A model generated the notes under the pieces. It saw only the letters and a list, made by a program, of their open reading frames with translations. It was not told the origin of the DNA and made no database searches. Of a DNA stretch of 12,139 nt, positions 1 through 6,288 are shown piece after piece. A program made the position numbers and the translations under genes. This DNA is from Burkholderiales bacterium (GTDB taxonomy: Bacteria > Actinomycetota > Thermoleophilia > Gaiellales > Gaiellaceae), in contig JAICUZ010000051.1 of the NCBI GenBank assembly GCA_025935595.1, positions 1 through 12,139 on the forward strand, in the 5' to 3' direction. Positions within the stretch are counted from its first letter, which is position 1; each line of letters starts with the position of its first letter.

Positions 1-683
1 AACAGCTTCGGTCGGACTTCGTCGCGACTGCCGCACACGAGTTGCGGACACCGCTCTCGGCCGTCTACGGCGCCGTGCGAACCCTACGCCGAGACGACCA
101 CGAGCTTCCCGCGGAGATGCGTGCGCGGTTTCTCGAGATGATCGAGTCGCAGTCGGAGCGTCTGCGCGTCCTCATGGACCAGCTGCTCGTGTCGGCCCAG
201 CTCGACGCGGTCGACCTCCAACTCCAGCCGCAGACGGTCGATGCGAGTGCGGTCTGCGACGACGTCCTCAACGCGGCGCGCCTCCACAAGCCGCGGGAGA
301 TCGAGCTCACGCTGCGCAACTCGATGTCCCCGGTTTGCGTGACGGCAGATCCTGATCGGTTGCGGCAAGTCGTCGCGAACCTGATCGACAACGCCGTCAA
401 GTACTCACCAGCGGGCGGCGAGATCGCGGTGAGCGTCGCCTCCGACGACACCCTCGGGACGATCGAGGTCGCCGACCGCGGGCTCGGGATTCCCGCCGAC
501 GAGCACGAGCGGATCTTCGAGAAGTTCTATCGCCTCGATCCCGCGATGACGAACGGCGTGGGCGGCTCTGGCCTCGGTCTGTACATCAGCAGGGCGCTCA
601 TCCGCCAGATGGGCGGCGAGCTGGCCGTGCGGTCGAGCCACGGCGTCGGTTCGACGTTCCGGATCACCTTGCCGCTGTCGTAG
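1..683 (+). CDS. Sensor histidine kinase, C-terminal part (5' end outside window)
   Basis: This is the kinase core of a two-component sensor that autophosphorylates on histidine and passes phosphate to a response regulator. The frame is open from base 3, with no start in the window. The H-box (FVATAAHELRTPLSAV) is read from base 18, with the phospho-acceptor His at bases 36-38. The TTG at base 42 is therefore only the Leu of HELRTP, not a start. Counting from base 3, the N-box (NLIDNAVKYSP) is near residues 126-136, the G1 box (DRGLGIP) at 158-164, the F-box (FEKFYRL) at 172-178 and the G2 box (GGSGLGLYIS) at 187-196. HisKA plus HATPase_c is thus complete, while sensor and membrane parts lie upstream. 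The ending GSTFRITLPLS is typical of the family. The stimulus cannot be told. The stop lies inside the tail of the convergent cyclase gene. Confidence 0.95.
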   Translation, partial: QLRSDFVATAAHELRTPLSAVYGAVRTLRRDDHELPAEMRARFLEMIESQSERLRVLMDQLLVSAQLDAVDLQLQPQTVDASAVCDDVLNAARLHKPREIELTLRNSMSPVCVTADPDRLRQVVANLIDNAVKYSPAGGEIAVSVASDDTLGTIEVADRGLGIPADEHERIFEKFYRLDPAMTNGVGGSGLGLYISRALIRQMGGELAVRSSHGVGSTFRITLPLS

Positions 684-1902
684 CGGCGGCCCGTCTCGAG
701 AGGTACCACGCCTCGATCTCTCCCTTCCCCTTGACGAAGATCGTGCCGCGCGGCTCGCAGTCGAACTCGTCCGCAAGGAGCTCGTAGGTCGAGCGCGTGA
801 TCTGGATCCGCCCCGGCGCGCCGTGCGACTCCATGCGGCTCGCCGTGTTCACCGCGTCGCCCCAGAGGTCGTAGAGGAAGCGCTTCCGGCCGATCACGCC
901 GGCGACGACCGGGCCGGAGTTGATGCCGATCCGCAACTCGAGCTCCAGCGCCGCGAGCTCGTCGTGCTCGCGCATCGCGTCGAGCATGTCGAGCCCCACG
1001 AGTGCCAGCGCTCGGGCATGGTCGGGTCGTGGGGTCGGAACACCCGCTGCCACCATGTAGCAGTCGCCGATCGTCTTGATCTTCTCGAGGCCGTGCTCCT
1101 CGGCGAGCCCGTCGAAGTGGCTGAACAGGAGATCGAGGTGCCCGACCACCTCTTCGGGCCGCAGCCGCTCCGACCACGGCGTGAAGTCGACGACATCGGC
1201 GAACAAGATCGAGGCCGAGCCGAAGTGGTCGGCAATCGGCCGCGTCTGGGCCTTCAGCTTCTCGGCGATCGACTTCGGAAGGATGTTCAGCAGCAGATCC
1301 TCCGCCTTCGCCTGCTCCACGCGGAGCGCGTCGAGCGCAGCGCGCCGCTCGTTCGCGAACACCGCGAGAAGCGTGAACACGATCGCGCCGCCCACGGTGA
1401 TGTTCAGGCCGAGCATCGTGGTCGTGAACCAGCGAGGCACCCGAGGCGAGACGGGCCCGACGAGCTCGCCTGCGATCCCCGCGCCGAGGAAGACGACCGC
1501 GAAGGCGACGTACCAGCGAACGGCCGATTCGACCCGCTCGAACACCAGTGAGCCGAGCGGCGCGAGGATCGCCCACAACCCCACGCCGCCGGCCCCGAGA
1601 AACCCGCCGAGCGGGATCATCGAGAGCGTCGGCGCAAAAAGGATCGCGACCTGTCCGACCCGGAGCAGCCACAGGAAGTTGCGCGTGCGCGAGAACACCG
1701 CGATCGATCCGGCCAGCACCGCGAAGTAGGCGACCGGCGCCCAACCGACCGGCGAGCCGAACGAGAGGTACAGCGCAGCCCAGAGCGCGGCGACCGGGAG
1801 GATCAGGACCGAGATCAGGACGAGCAGCGCCTTGCGGGCGCGCAGGTCTTCGTCGTCCTCCGGATCCGTGCCGATCAGCCTCAGGCGCTCGACGAGTTGC
1901 AT
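664..1902 (-). CDS. Six-TM membrane adenylate cyclase, class III (Rv1625c-like)
   Basis: This membrane enzyme makes cAMP from ATP in the cytoplasm. With the ATG at 1902 it has 412 residues: a charged N-tail (1-24), about six hydrophobic segments between roughly 25 and 183, a linker helix (about 184-222, ANERRAALDALRVEQAKAED) and one catalytic domain (about 228-405). All canonical residues are visible: metal Asp236 (FADVVDF) and Asp280 (KTIGD), adenine-selecting Lys276 and Asp345 (LYDLWGD), transition-state Asn352 and Arg356 (NTASRM), and a phosphate-binding Lys in VKGKG (390-394). Layout and motifs resemble mycobacterial Rv1625c, which works as a homodimer resembling half of a mammalian cyclase. 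The frame stays open to an ATG at 2037, but that would overlap the divergent gene and add a non-conserved stretch. A GTG at 1938 is a second option. No clear ribosome site precedes any of these starts. The last 20 bases overlap the histidine kinase tail. Confidence 0.93.
   Translation of the reverse strand: MQLVERLRLIGTDPEDDEDLRARKALLVLISVLILPVAALWAALYLSFGSPVGWAPVAYFAVLAGSIAVFSRTRNFLWLLRVGQVAILFAPTLSMIPLGGFLGAGGVGLWAILAPLGSLVFERVESAVRWYVAFAVVFLGAGIAGELVGPVSPRVPRWFTTTMLGLNITVGGAIVFTLLAVFANERRAALDALRVEQAKAEDLLLNILPKSIAEKLKAQTRPIADHFGSASILFADVVDFTPWSERLRPEEVVGHLDLLFSHFDGLAEEHGLEKIKTIGDCYMVAAGVPTPRPDHARALALVGLDMLDAMREHDELAALELELRIGINSGPVVAGVIGRKRFLYDLWGDAVNTASRMESHGAPGRIQITRSTYELLADEFDCEPRGTIFVKGKGEIEAWYLSRRAAATTAAR
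671..687. terminator. Short hairpin at convergent gene ends
   Basis: GCCGCT (671-676) and AGCGGC (682-687) form a 6-bp stem with a GTCGT loop. It spans the stop codon of the histidine kinase and lies in the last codons of the opposing cyclase. No T tract follows. It could end transcription from either side, but the stem is short for this GC content. Confidence 0.3.
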
Positions 1903-1948
1903 CGCCGAGACGTTACTCGCCGACAAACGGGTAGCCACCGCGCACAAG

Positions 1949-1966
1949 ATGGGCAGCGCTGCCCAT
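1949..1966. promoter_or_regulatory. 18-bp perfect palindrome in divergent intergenic region
   Basis: ATGGGCAGCGCTGCCCAT is a perfect 18-bp inverted repeat without spacer. It sits between the divergent starts of the membrane cyclase (1902) and the secreted protein (2025). Its position suits an operator for a dimeric regulator acting on one or both genes. I see no convincing -10/-35 pair beside it. As RNA it could instead form a small hairpin in a 5' leader. Confidence 0.4.
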
Positions 1967-2011
1967 GTGGGCGCGACCCGGCCGCCGTAGCGTCGAAGGC
2001 GTCCAGCGACT

Positions 2012-2017
2012 GAGGAG
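2012..2017 (+). promoter_or_regulatory. Ribosome binding site of the secreted protein gene
   Basis: GAGGAG, 7 bases before the ATG at 2025, fixes this start over the in-frame ATG at 1965, which has no such site and would put a basic extension before the signal peptide. Confidence 0.7.
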
Positions 2018-2024
2018 ACTAGAG

Positions 2025-2657
2025 ATGCCGAAAGCATTGCTCGTCACGCTCACCATGCTCGCGGTTGCCGTGGGCACCGCGGCCACGTGGGCGTCGGCAG
2101 GCGCTCGCACGCCCGCTTCGGCGGTGACCCCGATGGGCTCGATGGCCGGCATGAAGACGCAGGTGACGAGCCCGGCGCTCGCGACGGCGCTGTCGAAGGC
2201 AAGGATCTCGACGGCGAGATACGTCACCAACCTGAACGCCGCCAAGTCGGCCGGCTATTCGATCATCACGAAGATGATCCCCGATATGGGCTACCACTTC
2301 CTGAACGGGAAGATCACGGGGTTCGACCCCGCGAAGCCGCCGATCCTCGTCTACGAGAAGACCGGCACGTCGTACCAGCTCGCCGCGCTCGAGTGGGTGT
2401 TCACGGCGAAGCCGAAGACGGCCCCGCTACCGGGCGCCAGGTACGGAGCGTTCCCGGCGGCATGCCACTACGCGGACGGCACATTCGTCGCGGCCGCGTC
2501 GCAGGACGCGTGCGCCACCACCGCTCCGGGCTCCGGAGCGAAGTTCACCTTCTGGCACCCGAACCTGATCACGCTCCACGTGTGGCTCTGGTACCCGAAC
2601 CCGAGCGGGCTCTACGCGAGCATGAACCCGCTCGTGCACCCCTTCAACGCAGGCTGA
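2025..2657 (+). CDS. Secreted protein of unknown function
   Basis: The protein has 210 residues and a clear signal peptide: MPKALL, then a hydrophobic core to about residue 21 and a possible cleavage after ASA (23-25). An exported single-domain protein is expected. The mature part has no membrane segment. It contains MGYHFLNG (88-95), a DPAKPPILVYE stretch (101-111), two cysteines (147, 163) that could form a disulfide, and a C-terminal block HPNLITLHVWLWYPNPSG (178-195) followed by NP. I recall this aromatic LHVWLW..NP ending from uncharacterised secreted proteins in actinobacteria and other soil bacteria, but know no function. Conserved His residues (91, 148, 178, 185) could bind metal; that is speculation. 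It stands alone, divergent from the cyclase, with a hairpin terminator after it. Confidence 0.85.
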   Translation: MPKALLVTLTMLAVAVGTAATWASAGARTPASAVTPMGSMAGMKTQVTSPALATALSKARISTARYVTNLNAAKSAGYSIITKMIPDMGYHFLNGKITGFDPAKPPILVYEKTGTSYQLAALEWVFTAKPKTAPLPGARYGAFPAACHYADGTFVAAASQDACATTAPGSGAKFTFWHPNLITLHVWLWYPNPSGLYASMNPLVHPFNAG

Positions 2658-2674
2658 TCCTGTCGGGGGACAGA

Positions 2675-2707
2675 CTCCCGCCGCCGTGGCTGACGCGGCG
2701 GCGGGAG
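2675..2707. terminator. Strong GC-rich hairpin, bidirectional terminator
   Basis: CTCCCGCCGCCG (2675-2686) pairs perfectly with CGGCGGCGGGAG (2696-2707) around a 9-base loop. It lies 17 bases after the secreted protein stop and 5 bases beyond the end of the convergent permease gene. There is no strong T tract, which is common for high-GC actinobacteria. Confidence 0.75.
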
Positions 2708-2712
2708 CTTCG

Positions 2713-3804
2713 TCACATGACGCCGGCCGCGATCTCCTTCGTCCGGCCCGGGCGGTCGGCGGCACCGGTCCGCGGATCGACCACCGCGTAGAGCGTGTCG
2801 ACGACGAGATTCCCGATCACGACGATCAACGCGATCACGGTCACGACGGCGAGGAGCATCGGCAGGTCGGTCGCCTCCGCGCTCGGGTCGCCGGCCATGG
2901 CGTTGACCGAGAGCCGTGCGAGCCCGGAGATCCCGTAGGCGAACTCGACGAAGACCGCGACACCGAGCGCGGTGCCGATGTCCATGCCGACCATCGTGAG
3001 CACGCGCAGCGATGCGTTCGGCAGCACGTGCAACGCCATGACGCGGCGTTCGCGGGCACCCTTCGCACGTGCGGTCCTCACGTAGTCCTCGTGAATCGAC
3101 TCAGCGACGCTCGCGCGGATCATCCGTGTGTAGAGCGCGAGGAAGAGGAACGCAAAGGTGAACCACGGCATGATCAGGTGCGTCGTCCACGCGACCGGCC
3201 CGCCGCACGACTCGTACCCCGGCGGGTAGCCGGCCGGCGTCGGATGCTTCACGAACGTGCAGTACCCGCCTGCGGGTAGCCACTTCAGGTCGATCCCGAA
3301 CCACTGAGTGAGCAGCTTCCCGGTCACGATCGGATGCGTGCACACGCCGATGAGCGCGACGAAGGAGATCACCTTGTCGGCGAGCGAGCCGACTCTCCGG
3401 CCGGAGATCGCGCCGAGCGGAAGCGAGATCACCACCGCGAGGATCGCGCCGCCGATCAGGATGCACAGCGTCGCGCGGAGCGCCGGGTACAGCGTCGGTG
3501 CGATCGGAACCGTCGTGAGCACGTTGTCGTTCAGCGAGGCGAAGCTCCACTGGTGCCCGAAGTTCCCGTGCAGCAGGTGCCACCACCAGTCGCCGTACTG
3601 CGTCAGCTTCGGGCGGGCGGCACCGAGCCGGCGCGCCCCGTCCTGCAACTGGTACGGGGTGACCTTGATCCCGAGCGGGTACACGAACCGGCCGGGCTGC
3701 GGCGACAGCGACCAGTACATGAGCCAGGTCAGCGTCACGATCGCCCACAGCGTCAGCACGCCGCCGGCGATCCGCCGCGCCATGAAGAGACCGATCCGCC
3801 TCAT
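2713..3804 (-). CDS. ABC transporter permease, DppB/OppB type
   Basis: One of two membrane subunits of a peptide/nickel-type ABC importer. It has 363 residues. The N-terminal anchor (MARRIAGGVLTLWAIVTLTWL, about 8-28) is followed by a periplasm-side loop (about 35-100) and the permease core with hydrophobic segments near 108-132, 145-162, 208-228, 265-290 and 315-340. The EAA loop that contacts the ATPase is EDYVRTARAKGARERR (239-254), with LPNAS after it. A loop at about 170-205 carries Cys182 and Cys200 and many Gly/Pro; a disulfide there is possible. The start ATG overlaps the stop of the upstream permease (ATGA, 3804-3801), so translation is probably coupled. No ATPase or binding protein is in the window, so the substrate cannot be named. 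Confidence 0.92.
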   Translation of the reverse strand: MRRIGLFMARRIAGGVLTLWAIVTLTWLMYWSLSPQPGRFVYPLGIKVTPYQLQDGARRLGAARPKLTQYGDWWWHLLHGNFGHQWSFASLNDNVLTTVPIAPTLYPALRATLCILIGGAILAVVISLPLGAISGRRVGSLADKVISFVALIGVCTHPIVTGKLLTQWFGIDLKWLPAGGYCTFVKHPTPAGYPPGYESCGGPVAWTTHLIMPWFTFAFLFLALYTRMIRASVAESIHEDYVRTARAKGARERRVMALHVLPNASLRVLTMVGMDIGTALGVAVFVEFAYGISGLARLSVNAMAGDPSAEATDLPMLLAVVTVIALIVVIGNLVVDTLYAVVDPRTGAADRPGRTKEIAAGVM

Positions 3805-4871
3805 CGACGCCACGGCTCGATCGCGCGACGGAAGCTCTCGGAGAGCTGGTTGAGCGAGACGACGGAGATGAGGATCGCGATCGTCGGCCACACGGTGTGC
3901 CACGTCGTGTGGTGCGCGCCTCCTCCCGGCCCCGCGTTGTAGATCGTGCCCGTCGTCTGCGCGAGCAGCGTTCCCCAAGTCGCGGTCGACGACTGCACGC
4001 CGACGCCGATCACGGACAGGCCGACCTCCAGCAGCATGTCCGTGGCCACGGCGACCGCGCCCCAGACGAGCAACGTCGGAACGAGGTGCGGAAGCAGGTC
4101 CTTGCGAATGATGCGCAGGCCGGACGCACCGACCATGCGCGACGAGTCGACGAACTCGGCGTTCCGCAACGTGAGGAGCTGCGCACGCACGAGGCGCAGC
4201 GGATAGAACGAGGTGAAGGCGCCGATCAGGAGCGCGACCATCGGCACGCCGGCAGGGATGTCGTGGCCCCAGCCGATCGGCCGCAAAGTCGGCGTCAGGT
4301 GAACGGTCGCGTAGACGAGGAAGAAGATGAGCGGGAACGCCATCACCCACTCCGTCAGCCGCGAGACCACCGCGTCGACCTTCCCGCCGTAGAACCCGGC
4401 GAGGCAGCCGAGCGGCACCGCGATCAGCGCCGAGATCAGGACGGCGAAGACACCGACCTCGACCGACGCCTTGCCGCCGTCGAGCACGCGGATGAACTCG
4501 TCGCGGCCGAGCGGTCCGTCCGCCCCGAGCACCATCAGCGTCGTCGGCGAGCCTTTCGGGGGCGGCAGGACGTTGCTGTACTCGTCCAGGCGAACCTGGG
4601 TCGTCGTCGGCACGTGCGACCAGACGCCGGCGGGATCGAGGTTCGCATCGGTCGCGTACGGAAACTGGTCGAACCCGTTGTGGCCGACGATCGCGCTCAC
4701 GATCGGCCCACCCGCGAACGAGGCGAAGAGGACGAGCGCGAACGCGACGAGCGACGCCACGGCAGCACGGTCGGACAGAAACCGGCCGAGCGTCAGCCTC
4801 CAGGCTTCCCGTGGAGCCGCGCGCGGCGCGTCGAGCTCGACGGCCGTCACGGCGATGACTATAGACGGCAC
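3801..4871 (-). CDS. ABC transporter permease, DppC/OppC type
   Basis: Partner membrane subunit of the downstream DppB-type permease. It has 356 residues from a GTG at 4871; another in-frame GTG lies 7 codons later. OppC_N-like anchor: hydrophobic segment at about 36-62 after FLSDRAA. An extracytoplasmic loop follows (about 63-125), ending in LGADGPLGRDEFIRVLDGG, a variant of the family GTDELGRD motif. Core segments are near 138-160, 172-192, 208-225, 265-290 and 328-342. The EAA loop is EFVDSSRMVGASGLRIIRKD (239-258). It is the first gene of the pair, the reverse of the usual B-then-C order. The start lies only 43 bases from the divergent cyclase-domain gene, so promoters must be compact or lie inside the neighbour. 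Confidence 0.92.
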   Translation of the reverse strand: MPSIVIAVTAVELDAPRAAPREAWRLTLGRFLSDRAAVASLVAFALVLFASFAGGPIVSAIVGHNGFDQFPYATDANLDPAGVWSHVPTTTQVRLDEYSNVLPPPKGSPTTLMVLGADGPLGRDEFIRVLDGGKASVEVGVFAVLISALIAVPLGCLAGFYGGKVDAVVSRLTEWVMAFPLIFFLVYATVHLTPTLRPIGWGHDIPAGVPMVALLIGAFTSFYPLRLVRAQLLTLRNAEFVDSSRMVGASGLRIIRKDLLPHLVPTLLVWGAVAVATDMLLEVGLSVIGVGVQSSTATWGTLLAQTTGTIYNAGPGGGAHHTTWHTVWPTIAILISVVSLNQLSESFRRAIEPWRR

Positions 4872-4914
4872 GTGGAGACGCGCCCGCCCGGCGCGCCCGT
4901 GCCATCATCGATGC

Positions 4915-5727
4915 GTGGCCAAACTGGACGCAAAGGCCCGCGCACAGCTTCCTGACAGTGTGTTCGCGTACATCGATTCGACCGGCAAGCGCCGGCTCCC
5001 GATCAACGACGCCGCGCACGTACGGAACGCGCTCTCGCGGTTCAACCAGGTCGTCTTCGACGACGAGGCGGCGCGCGACCGCGCGCGGCTCCGGCTCCTG
5101 CGGGCCGCGCAGAAGCACGGCGTCGCCCCCATCGGCTTCATCAGCGCGCAGCTCCAGCCGCAGCGGCGCCTGCCCAAGGGTCACGTCACGTTCCTGCTCA
5201 CGGACATCGAGCGCTCGACCGAGCTGCTCGCGCGCCTCGACGACCGCTATGCGTCACTCGCCGCTTCGGTGCGGCGCGTGCTGCGGCGCGCTGTCCGCCG
5301 GGCCGGCGGTCACGAAGTCGACGCGCGCGGCGACGAGTTCTTCGCGGTGTTCGAGCACGCGCCGGCGGCGCTCGACGCAGCGGTGGAGCTGCAACGCGCC
5401 ATGGTGGAGGGCCCGTGGCCCGACGGAGTCGAGGTTCGCGTCCGCGCGGGGATCCACAGCGGCCGCCCGACGCTGACGGAGACGGGGTACGTCGGCCTCG
5501 CCGTCCACGCTGCCGCACGCATCTGTTACGGGGCGCACGGCGGGCAGATCGTCGTGTCGTCGGCGGCCCGCACGGCTCTGCAGGGGTCGCCCGCCGCCGG
5601 GTTCGAGCTACGAAGCCTCGGCAGCTGGCGCTTCCAGGGTCTGCGCGAGCCGCACGAGCTCTTCCAGGTCGAGGTCGACGGGCTCGGTGCGAGGTTCCCC
5701 CCGCTGCGCGCGGGCGAGAAGATCTAG
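4915..5727 (+). CDS. Soluble cyclase-domain protein with extra N-terminal domain
   Basis: The protein has 270 residues and no membrane segment. Residues 1-80 (KLDAKARAQLPDSVFAYID, RRLPINDAAHVRNALSRF, KHGVAPIGFI) resemble a small domain of unknown function that I associate with the DUF6582 type; this name is from memory. Residues about 90-250 are a class III nucleotide cyclase domain: HVTFLLTDIERST (90-102, metal Asp97), ARGDEFF (137-143, metal Asp140), GYVGLAVHAAARICYGAHGGQIVVS (191-215). Two positions depart from a classic adenylate cyclase. The base-selecting Lys is Asp136, and the transition-state Asn is His198, while Arg202 is kept. ATP/GTP choice, and even activity, is open. The GTG at 4915 fits the domain start but lacks a clear ribosome site. 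An in-frame ATG at 4855 would overlap the divergent permease start. Its stop shares CTAG with the MarR gene. Confidence 0.85.
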   Translation: MAKLDAKARAQLPDSVFAYIDSTGKRRLPINDAAHVRNALSRFNQVVFDDEAARDRARLRLLRAAQKHGVAPIGFISAQLQPQRRLPKGHVTFLLTDIERSTELLARLDDRYASLAASVRRVLRRAVRRAGGHEVDARGDEFFAVFEHAPAALDAAVELQRAMVEGPWPDGVEVRVRAGIHSGRPTLTETGYVGLAVHAAARICYGAHGGQIVVSSAARTALQGSPAAGFELRSLGSWRFQGLREPHELFQVEVDGLGARFPPLRAGEKI

Positions 5728-6215
5728 GCGAGGTCGCGGCGGCAGGTCGGCAGGTGCTCCTCGGCGAGCGCGAGGAGCAGCGCATGCAAGACCTTCTGCT
5801 GGCGCTCGTCGAGCGGTGCGAGGAAGTCCTCTTCGAGGCTCTTCGAGAGTGCGCGAAGCTTCGCGAGCGTCTTCCGCCCCGTCGTCGTCATCTGCACCAC
5901 GTGGCGGCGGCGGTCGGACGGGTCGCGGCGGCGCTCGACGAGACCGGCGGTCTCCAGCTCGTCGAGGAGACCGACGAGCTGGCCCCGGTCGTAGCCGAGC
6001 GAGTCCGCGATCGACCCCTGCGTCTCGCGAGTCCCCTCGTCGAGCACCGCGAGGATCGCGTGGTGGTAGGGGTGGAGGCCGAGCTCCTCGTAGGCGGAGA
6101 ACGACCGTTCCTTGGCGGCCATCCCGAGCCGCTTGAGCAGGAAGAGCGCAGACGACGTGAGCTCCTCCGGTAGCCGGATCGCCACCTTGCCACTGGTCGT
6201 CATCACGTCACTCAC
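5724..6215 (-). CDS. MarR-family transcriptional regulator
   Basis: A 163-residue dimeric winged-helix regulator, typical length for MarR. Helices 1-2 (about 14-60) include the dimer region. The reading head is TQGSIADSLGYDRGQLVGLLDELETAGLVERR (about 65-96), and the wing is RDPSDRRRHVVQMTTTG (97-113), with the DxxDRR signature. A C-terminal dimer helix follows (114-155). Only one Cys (158) is present, near the C-terminus, so redox sensing is not suggested. The start is probably GTG 6215; ATG 6203 is an alternative. No ribosome site is seen, but TACACT (- strand, 6228-6223) lies 7 bases before the GTG, which would fit a leaderless mRNA. It is divergent from the DHA2 exporter operon and is the obvious candidate repressor of both. 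Confidence 0.93.
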   Translation of the reverse strand: MSDVMTTSGKVAIRLPEELTSSALFLLKRLGMAAKERSFSAYEELGLHPYHHAILAVLDEGTRETQGSIADSLGYDRGQLVGLLDELETAGLVERRRDPSDRRRHVVQMTTTGRKTLAKLRALSKSLEEDFLAPLDERQQKVLHALLLALAEEHLPTCRRDLA

Positions 6216-6222
6216 AGGAAGA

Positions 6223-6228
6223 AGTGTA
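6223..6228 (-). promoter_or_regulatory. Candidate -10 box for MarR, leaderless start
   Basis: On the - strand TACACT ends 7 bases before the GTG at 6215, placing transcription start at or next to the start codon. The -35 region is weak. Leaderless genes are common in actinobacteria. Confidence 0.35.
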
Positions 6229-6236
6229 GCGCGTCC

Positions 6237-6276
6237 ATCGTTGCGTCTGTATACTGTTGATCTTTACAACGATCAA
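6237..6276. promoter_or_regulatory. Probable MarR operator with exporter -10 box
   Basis: The 73-bp gap between MarR and the exporter holds nested inverted repeats: ATCGTTG (6237-6243) with CAACGAT (6267-6273); TTGATC (6257-6262) with GATCAA (6271-6276); GTTG-N7-CAAC (6256-6270). TATACT (6250-6255) is a good -10 for the exporter, giving a start near 6262, so a protein on the repeats would cover the start site and touch the ribosome site. MarR proteins usually bind such short palindromes beside their own divergent gene. Which repeat is bound is inference. Confidence 0.6.
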
Positions 6277-6280
6277 GGAG
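6275..6280 (+). promoter_or_regulatory. Ribosome binding site fixing the exporter start
   Basis: AAGGAG lies 8 bases before GTG 6289. This decides the start: the frame is open further upstream, but that part would run through the MarR gene and operator. Confidence 0.8.
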
Positions 6281-6288
6281 CTCAATTA

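Noticed and set aside
1902..2037. N-terminal extension of the membrane cyclase to an ATG at 2037
   Set aside because: It would overlap the start and ribosome site of the divergent secreted protein gene and cross the palindrome; the added residues do not look like part of the family.
4911..4955. ATG at 4911 as start of the second cyclase gene
   Set aside because: It is out of frame with the cyclase domain and hits a stop after 14 codons; GTG 4915 is in frame.
2713..5184. One 823-residue - strand frame across both permeases
   Set aside because: Only its last 363 residues are a real protein (DppB-type). The rest is an Arg-rich shadow of the DppC-type gene and of the opposite-strand cyclase gene.
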